From: an uncultured Pseudomonadota bacterium
GTDB lineage: Bacteria; Lernaellota; Lernaellaia; Lernaellales; Lernaellaceae
Direction: 5' to 3'
Assembly: GCA_937967875.1 (NCBI GenBank)
Contig: CALBTQ010000719.1
Location: forward strand, 1-18,672
Length of the DNA stretch: 18,672 bases
Shown: positions 12,862 through 18,672 of the stretch, piece after piece
Layout: the number at the start of each line of letters is the position of its first letter
Numbering within the stretch: the stretch's first letter is position 1
Program-made: the position numbers and the translations under genes
The notes under the pieces: model-generated
Told to the model about the DNA's origin: nothing
What the model saw: the letters and a program-made list of their open reading frames with translations, nothing else
Database searches by the model: none

Positions 12862-13320
12862 TTATCCGGACCGTTTGGCCCGGAAAAATTCACTGAGCAT
12901 CGACCCGCATGCCTCGGCCAGCACGCCGCCGGTCACCTGTACGCGATGATTGAGCCGCGCGTCGTCGACCAGGCTGTACAACGACTCGACCGCACCGGCC
13001 TTGGGATCGCGCGCCCCGAACACGAGGCGGTCGATCCGCGCCAGGACCAGCGCTCCGGCGCACATCGCGCACGGTTCGAGCGTGACGTACAACGTACAGC
13101 CGCTCAGCCGCCAGCGTCCCAGCGTTTGCGCCGCCGCCCGCAACGCGAGCATTTCGGCGTGCGCGGTGGGGTCGAAGTCGATTTCGCGCCGGTTGTGCGC
13201 CGCGGCGAGCACGTCACCTTCGTGCACGAGCACCGCGCCGATCGGCGTTTCGCCGACTTCGATCGCCTGCCGGGCCTGGGCCAGGGCCAGCTCCATGAAC
13301 CGTGTGTCGTCTGATTGCAT
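12862..13320 (-). CDS. tadA: tRNA-specific adenosine deaminase TadA (152 aa)
   Basis: The enzyme deaminates A34 to inosine, in bacteria normally in tRNA-Arg(ACG), which allows decoding of CGU, CGC and CGA. The zinc site and catalytic residues are present: HAE with His54 and Glu56, and PCAMCAGA with Cys84 and Cys87. The family-specific DPKAGAVESLY follows. Length is typical. The ATG at 13320 has GAGGT about ten bases upstream. The gene is followed at once by two tRNA-Ser genes on the same strand and preceded after 63 bases by the LarA-like gene, so an operon is likely. The neighbouring serine tRNAs have G34 and C34, so they are not substrates; the link is shared transcription. Confidence 0.96.
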   Translation of the reverse strand: MQSDDTRFMELALAQARQAIEVGETPIGAVLVHEGDVLAAAHNRREIDFDPTAHAEMLALRAAAQTLGRWRLSGCTLYVTLEPCAMCAGALVLARIDRLVFGARDPKAGAVESLYSLVDDARLNHRVQVTGGVLAEACGSMLSEFFRAKRSG

Positions 13321-13383
13321 AAAGAACGAATACCTCGCTGCTTCGGCAAGACCGAAAGCTTATACCCAGCAAGCGGCGATCCG

Positions 13384-14694
13384 TCAAGCGGGAAAGACCG
13401 GGTAGGTCACGCCGCCATGGGGAAAGACCAGCACGTCGGCCTGGGGCGCCGCCGCTGTCGCCGCGGCCAGGGCGCGGTCCAGATCGTGGTGGATTTCCAG
13501 GAACTTCATTTTTTCCGTGAACTCTCGGGGCAGGGTCGGCGCGTAGAAAATCACGTTGTAGTTCTTGATTGTTTGCAGGGTGAAGTAGGTGATGAAATGA
13601 TCGTCCTCCTGCATGCCGAACCGGAAGCGGCCGACCAGCGGCAGCAGGAATCGCGCAAGCAACCGCATGCCCTTCTTGCCGAAACGCACCGGCTTTTCGC
13701 GCATGGTGACATCGCCCAGCCCCTGCTCGCAAACGGCGAAGCACAGCAGCGTACCACCCTTTTTCAGCGCCCGCACGGTGTTGGTCACCGCCTTGGCGCT
13801 CTGACGGAAATCGTGGTTCATCGGATGGCTGCAAGCCAGGACGACATCGGCCGGTCCCGGGACCGTTGCACCGTAGAGCTGAGAGACGACGGCTGCGCCG
13901 TGGCGGTACACGCTGGAGGGATCGCCGGCGAGGATGCGGGCGAAGGTCAGGTCGGAGCGCAGGATGGCGTTGACGAAAAACATCGGCGCTTTGATCATCG
14001 TCGCCGCTTCTTCGAGATCCGCCCGCATCGGGTTGTGCGCGGGATCGAGCCCAACATTATTGAAGGTTTCTGGCCGCGTGTTCAGCGCATGATTCTGCGC
14101 AATCGTTTTGCGGCCGGCGACGCCGGGCACCAGCAATTTCACGCCGCCGCCGAACGAAGCGATGATGTGCGGTTCGATCGCGCCCAACCCGACGATCAAA
14201 TCGGCTTCGGCGACCAGGCGGTTGATCCAGACTTCCGTTTTACGCCTGGTTTTCCCCAGATAGACCAGGTGCGCGCCCGGCAGGGAATCGTGGTTGAGCC
14301 AGCGGTGACGGACGGCGATTGCCGGGCCGAGTTTGACGGCAGCTTCCTCGGCGGTCATCGCCCGGTGCACGCCCTGGGCGAAGAGGATGACGATCGCTTC
14401 GTCGGGCACGCCGGCAACGGTCAGTTCGGCCAGGACCGGACCGATGAATTGCGCCACGGGCGTCGGGCGGCTGATGTCGTCGACGACCACGACCACGCGA
14501 CGTTTGGCGCGGGCCAAGACGCGCAGGGATTCGCTGTCGAGCGGTTGCGCCAAGGCGGCGGCGCAGGCAAGTTCGGGTTCTTCGATTTTTTCACCGGCGG
14601 CGGGCTCGGCGACAGCCAGCACGTTCCAGCCCGACGGGCAGGCGAACGACAATTCGTTGCGCCCGAAGGGAATAACGATCCGGCTAGCAGACAT
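13384..14694 (-). CDS. LarA-like (DUF2088) nickel-pincer racemase/epimerase homologue (436 aa)
   Basis: The protein belongs to the lactate-racemase LarA family. Key residues of the founding enzyme appear in order: Asp73 and Arg76 in DDISRP, His110 in QGVHR, His176 in EPH, Lys186 in GGGVKLLVPG (the Lys that holds the nickel-pincer cofactor) and His202 in AQNH. The protein is therefore probably catalytic, interconverting epimers of a 2-hydroxy acid or related substrate; the family is broad and lactate cannot be assumed. The cofactor genes larB, larC and larE are not in the window. The ATG at 14694 is preceded by GGGAGGGGAG. The gene lies 40 bases after the SDR epimerase gene on the same strand. 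The C-terminal third is the most divergent part. Confidence 0.85.
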   Translation of the reverse strand: MSASRIVIPFGRNELSFACPSGWNVLAVAEPAAGEKIEEPELACAAALAQPLDSESLRVLARAKRRVVVVVDDISRPTPVAQFIGPVLAELTVAGVPDEAIVILFAQGVHRAMTAEEAAVKLGPAIAVRHRWLNHDSLPGAHLVYLGKTRRKTEVWINRLVAEADLIVGLGAIEPHIIASFGGGVKLLVPGVAGRKTIAQNHALNTRPETFNNVGLDPAHNPMRADLEEAATMIKAPMFFVNAILRSDLTFARILAGDPSSVYRHGAAVVSQLYGATVPGPADVVLACSHPMNHDFRQSAKAVTNTVRALKKGGTLLCFAVCEQGLGDVTMREKPVRFGKKGMRLLARFLLPLVGRFRFGMQEDDHFITYFTLQTIKNYNVIFYAPTLPREFTEKMKFLEIHHDLDRALAAATAAAPQADVLVFPHGGVTYPVFPA

Positions 14695-14734
14695 GAACTC
14701 CCCTCCCGTGTTCCATTCTGCCGAGGTTATCTTT

Positions 14735-15796
14735 TTATTTCATATATAGCCGGGCCAGGCGATCGTGCTCTTTTTCGACCCACTCGAAAATCTGCTTCAG
14801 GCCTTCCTCGATGCCCACCTGGACTTCCCAACCCGCGTATTTCTTGGCGCTGGACGCGTCGCTGAGGTACACCACGTGATCGGCCTTGCGCGGATCGTCC
14901 AGGATCGTCACCGGCACCTGCCGCCCGTAGCGCTTTTCGCACCAGGCGGTCATTTCTCGCAGCGACATGGCGAGTTTCGGCCCGCCGCCGATGTTGAAGA
15001 CCTTGCCGGCGCACTGGTCGATGTTTTGGATCTGCAGGTCGATCAGCCGCGCGATGTCGGGCATGAAGAGCATGTCGCGCACCTGCTTGCCGTTCCAGCC
15101 GATGTAGGTCAGCGGCAGGCCGAAGTGGAAGGCGATCAGCCACCACGCCACCCAGCCCTGCGCCGATTTGCCGAACTGGCCCGGGCCGGCCAGGCAACTG
15201 AAACGGTTGACGACCGTGCGTACGCCGAAGGCGTCGAACCACTCCTGGCAGATCAGGTCGGCGCAGATTTTCGACAGGCCGTAAATCGAGTGCTGGCCGC
15301 CGTCGACGTCGAACCGTTCGCTGATGCCCTTATCGAAGGAGAAGCCGCGCGCGGCGTAACCGCTGTCGGAATTCCACTCCCAGCGCGTTTCCTTTTCCAC
15401 GACGGGAATGGCGTTGACCCGGTCGCCGCTGTAGACCTTGTTGGTGCTCCAGAGAAAGAGAATCGACTCGTCGCGGCGCGCTTTTTCCAGCACGTTGATC
15501 AAGCCGAAGGTGTTGTTGGACAGGTCGAACAGCGGATTGGCGTAACCGTCGATGGCGCTGGGCTGCGCGCTTGTTTCGCAGATGACCTCGTACTTGCCCA
15601 GCGGCGTCAGATCCTCCACGTTGCGCACGTCGCCGTGCACGTAGCGGATCCCCAGGGCCGTGAGGTCCTCGACGTTGAATTCGCTGCCGCGCCGGGCCAG
15701 ATTGTCCAGCACGGTGACTTCGTGTCTTTGCGCGTGGAAATAACGGGCGAGATTCGCGCCGACGAATCCACAGCCGCCGGTAATCAGGATCTTCAT
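14735..15796 (-). CDS. NAD-dependent SDR epimerase, CDP-paratose 2-epimerase-like (353 aa)
   Basis: This is an extended short-chain dehydrogenase acting on a nucleotide sugar. The Rossmann motif TGGCGFVG (Gly7, Gly10, Gly13) is at the N-terminus, Asp31 follows the second strand (VLDN), STNK is at 117-120, and the catalytic pair is Tyr172 and Lys176 (YGLSK). The sequence around NLARRGSEFNVEDL and STNKVYSGDRVN resembles CDP-paratose/CDP-tyvelose epimerases more than UDP-galactose epimerases, but substrate assignment is tentative. It is probably the first gene of an operon with the LarA-like gene, tadA and the tRNAs. It is divergent from the radical SAM gene across 141 bases. GGAGG lies 13 bases upstream of the ATG and GAGAG nearer. 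Confidence 0.85.
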   Translation of the reverse strand: MKILITGGCGFVGANLARYFHAQRHEVTVLDNLARRGSEFNVEDLTALGIRYVHGDVRNVEDLTPLGKYEVICETSAQPSAIDGYANPLFDLSNNTFGLINVLEKARRDESILFLWSTNKVYSGDRVNAIPVVEKETRWEWNSDSGYAARGFSFDKGISERFDVDGGQHSIYGLSKICADLICQEWFDAFGVRTVVNRFSCLAGPGQFGKSAQGWVAWWLIAFHFGLPLTYIGWNGKQVRDMLFMPDIARLIDLQIQNIDQCAGKVFNIGGGPKLAMSLREMTAWCEKRYGRQVPVTILDDPRKADHVVYLSDASSAKKYAGWEVQVGIEEGLKQIFEWVEKEHDRLARLYMK

Positions 15797-15937
15797 CGCT
15801 CTCGGTTTGCCTCCGGGTCAATTTATGGTACATCCTAACTCAAAGTGATTGTTTCGCAAATGGCCGGGACGGCCGCCGGAAAAAGATCAAGTTCCTTTCC
15901 GTGATAACCGAATCGAATCGGTAAAGGGGCGACAATC

Positions 15938-16990
15938 GTGCAATTGCTTGAATTTTCACAGTTCAAGATCCTCAACCACATGGACCGGGTGCTGGCCGTG
16001 CTGCGCGGTGAATTGGCGCCGCCGGTGACGCTGGAGATCGACCCGACCAACGTGTGCAACCACAACTGCATCTGGTGCATCGATTCACGCCATCGTGAAA
16101 CGAACAAGCCGGTGCTGCCGCGCGAAACGGCGCTGCAGGCGCTCAGCGACGCGCGGGAAATGGGCGTGCACAGCCTGGTGGTCAAGGGCGGCGGCGAGCC
16201 GCTGGTGTACCCGCACATCGTCGAGTTGTTGCAGCACGCCAAGGACATCGGGCTGGAGGTGGGGATCATCACCAACGGCGAGCGGCTGCTGGAGCATCAG
16301 GACATCATCCGCCGCACCTGCTCGTGGGTGCGCGTGTCGCTGGACGCGGGCAGCGCCGAAACGCACAACAACGTGCATCGGCCGGCCAACCCGCTCGCCT
16401 ACGAACGCATCTGGCAGGGCATCGAGGCGTTGTCGCGCGACGTGCTGTGCGGCGTGATCTACATCATCCACCCTGAGACGTTCCACGAAATGCCCATTGC
16501 CGCCAAGCGGGCGCGGGCGACGGGCTGCCGGTACATCGGCTTCAAACGCGTGGTGGCCGACAGCGAGTTGTTCGACACCGAAATGTACATGACCATCGAC
16601 GCCAACTACGTTTTCGCCAAGCATAACTACGAAACGGAAACCTTCAGCGTGATGGGTTTTCGCATTTACAATTTCTCGAAGGGACCCAAGGGGCAGCCCT
16701 ACGAGCTGTGCCTGGGGCATCACCTGGTGGGTATTTTGTGCGCCAACGGCACGCTGTACGCCTGCTGCTCGACGCGGGGCATCGAGGAATACGCGATCGG
16801 CAACATCCACGAGCAACGCCTGCCGGACATCTGGCGGGGCGAACGGCGGCGCGAGGTGGTGGCGAAGATCGCGGCCGGCAAATGCAAGTATATCTGCCCG
16901 GGTCACACTTCCTATATGCGCTACGACCATTATAATGAGTTGTTCGCCTATCTGGCGCGCGGCGAAAAGCCGCACGGCAATTTCCTGTAA
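15938..16990 (+). CDS. Radical SAM protein with SPASM-like C-terminus (350 aa)
   Basis: The [4Fe-4S] cluster motif CNHNCIWC (Cys40, Cys44, Cys47) follows the strand TLEIDPTN. A GGGEP motif for SAM binding is at about residue 86. The C-terminal part has further cysteines (ELCLG, ILCANG, YACCST, KCKYIC) in the pattern of a SPASM or twitch extension, which would hold an auxiliary cluster. Many such proteins modify peptides or sugars; the substrate is unknown. The start is a GTG at 15938 with AAGGGG (15924-15929) eight bases upstream. It is followed after 33 bases by the membrane kinase-like gene. Among polysaccharide genes, it may act on a sugar or lipid precursor. Confidence 0.85.
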   Translation: MQLLEFSQFKILNHMDRVLAVLRGELAPPVTLEIDPTNVCNHNCIWCIDSRHRETNKPVLPRETALQALSDAREMGVHSLVVKGGGEPLVYPHIVELLQHAKDIGLEVGIITNGERLLEHQDIIRRTCSWVRVSLDAGSAETHNNVHRPANPLAYERIWQGIEALSRDVLCGVIYIIHPETFHEMPIAAKRARATGCRYIGFKRVVADSELFDTEMYMTIDANYVFAKHNYETETFSVMGFRIYNFSKGPKGQPYELCLGHHLVGILCANGTLYACCSTRGIEEYAIGNIHEQRLPDIWRGERRREVVAKIAAGKCKYICPGHTSYMRYDHYNELFAYLARGEKPHGNFL

Positions 16991-17023
16991 GCGCGCGAAC
17001 CGCAAACGAATGCGAGGTCCGTC

Positions 17024-17779
17024 ATGCCGGCGCATCCGCTGGTCGAGCAACTCCGGGATCTGATCGTTGCCTTGCCGGCCCACGGTGTGGTGCGCGACGG
17101 GCTGGGCGTCGTTTTTTCGATCGCCTTGCCGTTGCTGGCGTTTGCGGCGGCGCTGGGCTTGCGGCGGCTCGGCGTTTCCCTGCGCGCGGCGCGCCTGCTG
17201 GTGCGGCTGGCCGGCGGCGCGTGGATCTTCATCGCGTTTTACTGGATCTACCTGTGGCCGGCGGGCTGGCTGCCGCCGATCACGCTGCTGATCGCCAATC
17301 TTTATCTGCGCGGGAAAAAGTGGACGCGGCCGTTGCGCGAAAAGGACGAGGATCCGCCGCCGTTGTTCTTCGGACATCAGGGATCGCTGGTGGTGCTGAT
17401 GCTGCTGTTCTGGTGGCCGGGGTATCAGTTCATGATCATCGGCGGCGTCGTGGCCGCGACGCTCGGGCGTGAAACCGCGGCGATCGTCAACCGGCGCTGG
17501 GGCAAGCGGCGCTTCCGCTTCAAGGGCGGACGCGAGCGCACCTTCGAGGAAGCCACGGCCATGGCCGTCGTTACGCTGGTGGGCATTTTTCTGACCAACT
17601 TCTTTTTCGCGCGCATCCCCGACGTGTGGTTCATTCCCTGGTGCCTGTTCGGCGCGGTGCTGGCCGCGTCGGTGGCGACGGTGACCGACATCTACGCGCG
17701 CAAGGAAATCGCCGGCGCGCTCATGCCGGTGCTGACCAGCCTGACCTTGTACTTCTACACGATGGCCGGATTCCGCTAG
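17024..17779 (+). CDS. Polytopic membrane protein, possible dolichol/phytol-kinase family (251 aa)
   Basis: The protein has about six or seven hydrophobic segments. The region VAATLGRETAAIVNRRWGKR followed by RFRFKGGRERTFEEATAM resembles the cytosolic loop of CTP-dependent polyprenol kinases (SEC59, DGK1, VTE5 family), where a GRxxGKxx basic stretch precedes an EGS motif. Here the EGS position is EEA, so activity is uncertain. The C-terminal KEIAGALMPVLTSLTLYFY matches the family's last helix in character. If correct, it would phosphorylate a lipid alcohol such as a polyprenol and feed a sugar-carrier lipid. GAGG lies about six bases before the ATG. It forms a probable operon with the radical SAM gene and overlaps the converging gene by four bases. 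Confidence 0.6.
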   Translation: MPAHPLVEQLRDLIVALPAHGVVRDGLGVVFSIALPLLAFAAALGLRRLGVSLRAARLLVRLAGGAWIFIAFYWIYLWPAGWLPPITLLIANLYLRGKKWTRPLREKDEDPPPLFFGHQGSLVVLMLLFWWPGYQFMIIGGVVAATLGRETAAIVNRRWGKRRFRFKGGRERTFEEATAMAVVTLVGIFLTNFFFARIPDVWFIPWCLFGAVLAASVATVTDIYARKEIAGALMPVLTSLTLYFYTMAGFR

Positions 17780-18628
17780 TTCTTGTAGCGGCGCAGAACT
17801 TCCTTATAGATCATCATCGGGCGCGCCTCGAAGGGCAGCAGAGAGAGGTCGCGGGCTTTGAGCGTGCGCAGGGCCAGCGGCGAAAGCACCCGCCCGTCGA
17901 AGAGCACCACGCGCGCGGGTACGCGCTCGATGGCGGCGAGAATCTCATTCTTGGTCGGGCGCGCCGTCTTGCTCAGATTCACGAAGCGGTAGCCGCGTTC
18001 GGCCAGATGCGCGATCGGTTCGCCGCCGGGCACGGCGACGGTCAGCACGCAGTGATAATGTTCGGCGAGGTTGCGCGCCAGTTCCTCCAGCCGCTCGCCC
18101 GCGCGACCGGCGAAGGAATCGGCGGCGGTCAGCAGCAGCACGTGGCGCGTGGCGGCGGTCGTCGGTTTCTGTTTGACGTGCGCGTTGATCGCCAGCACCT
18201 CGGGATGCCGTTTGAGCCAGCGCATGGCGTCGCGCACGTCGATCGGCTCGCCGGGTTTGTACAGCTCGTCGTAAATGTTTTCCATGAATTCCAGGTCGGC
18301 GGCGACATCGACGCTCAGGCGGTACTCGCCGCGCAGCAGCGTCGGCACGGGCTGATAGAGCACGGCGAACTGCTTGGTGTGGCGGCGGATGTAAATGGTC
18401 ACGTGCTCGTGGTCGCTTTTCTCGCGGGTGATGCGCGCGACCTTTTTCAGCGCGGCGACGGTCGCGACCTCATAGCCTTCGCAGGCGTGATGCACGCGCT
18501 CGTCGCAGATCGCGTAATCGGCGCGCTGGTCGATCACCGCCTCGATCATCTTGTCGATCAGCTCCCAGTCGATCAACGCCGAGTCGCTGCAGATGCGCAC
18601 GACCAGTTCCAATTTGAACGCAGCGGCG
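17776..18628 (-). CDS. SpsF-like nucleotidyltransferase with extra C-terminal domain, 5'-truncated
   Basis: The visible part begins inside a cytidylyltransferase-type domain like SpsF of polysaccharide biosynthesis: VRICSDSALIDWELIDKMI, ADYAICDE, EHVTIYIRRH and the closing YRLSVDVAADLEFMENIYDEL. This family activates a sugar with CTP. The N-terminal nucleotide-binding part (GSxRLPGK) is missing because the contig ends; genomic sequence stops at 18628. The frame remains open into the adapter, which adds a false N-terminus reading MCSSDL. The last 120 residues (from about RHVLLLTAADS) look like a separate Rossmann-type domain, possibly a second glyco-enzyme half; I do not recognise it. Its stop overlaps the converging membrane-protein gene. 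Confidence 0.8.
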
Positions 18629-18672
18629 AGATCGGAAGAGCACACGTCTGAACTCCAGTCACCGAATACGAT
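18629..18672 (+). other. Sequencing adapter (TruSeq index adapter/P7 side) at contig end
   Basis: From 18629 the sequence is AGATCGGAAGAGC followed by the rest of the TruSeq index adapter up to CCAGTCAC. It then reads CGAATACG, apparently an 8-base i7 index, and AT, the first bases of the next adapter part. It is a perfect match where I can recall it. The plus frame that ends GRAHV and the minus frame that starts MCSSDL here are adapter translations. Confidence 0.98.

Noticed and set aside
13315..14865. 516-codon open frame on the plus strand
   Set aside because: It lies opposite the LarA-like gene, which has full family motifs and a ribosome site. The frame is a by-product of high third-position GC.
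16085..17377. 430-codon open frame on the minus strand
   Set aside because: It is antisense to the radical SAM and membrane-protein genes, is rich in Arg, Gln and His, and has no recognisable domain.
17626..18651. 341-codon plus-strand frame ending in GRAHV
   Set aside because: It is antisense to the SpsF-like gene and its last residues are encoded by adapter sequence.

Overview
The window is one complete assembled contig of GC-rich bacterial DNA. It carries sequencing-adapter sequence at both ends (10-67 and 18629-18672), so the genomic part is about 68-18628. The outermost genes are cut by library construction, not by biology. The likely source is an uncultured deltaproteobacterial-type lineage (Myxococcota, Desulfobacterota or Lernaellota-like). 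The evidence is a receiver/DUF4388/J-domain/TPR fusion protein, several secreted proteins or lipoproteins with very long Asp-rich linkers, and sigma70-like promoters. The phylum is an inference from gene content; there is no rRNA or universal marker to fix it.

Left part (68-5574): a 65-aa membrane protein on the minus strand stands divergent to a large cytoplasmic scaffold protein. The scaffold has a pseudo-receiver, DUF4388, acidic repeats, a degenerate J domain and TPRs. It is followed by a helical-repeat protein and a secreted purple-acid-phosphatase-type metallophosphoesterase with a C-terminal array of Asp-rich pentapeptides. Right after the phosphatase stop codon is a repeat island (5575-5725) with a heptanucleotide tract and nested inverted repeats.

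Middle part (5719-12552): a YhfC-type intramembrane protease, two unrelated alpha/beta-hydrolase lipoproteins, a pyrophosphate-dependent phosphofructokinase with its own promoter and terminator, a small acidic secreted protein, an Asp-linker lipoprotein with an eight-cysteine module, and a membrane-anchored protein of unknown function. The last of these looks less GC-rich than its surroundings. It lies between two copies of a 48-bp sequence (39/48 identical); each copy is the leader of a neighbouring gene.

Right part (12624-18628): a minus-strand operon reads CDP-paratose-2-epimerase-like SDR, LarA-like protein, tadA, tRNA-Ser(CGA), tRNA-Ser(GGA), then a terminator. Divergent from it are a radical SAM protein and a membrane protein resembling the dolichol/phytol-kinase family. 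A 5'-truncated SpsF-like nucleotidyltransferase fused to an extra C-terminal domain converges on them. The epimerase, radical SAM protein, membrane kinase-like protein and nucleotidyltransferase fit a surface-polysaccharide or glycolipid locus.

No complete mobile element, CRISPR array or phage module is visible. The observations most worth a second look are the scaffold with three lost catalytic signatures, the duplicated leader flanking the AT-richer gene, the repeat island at 5575-5725, and the promoters that sit too close to start codons to leave a leader.
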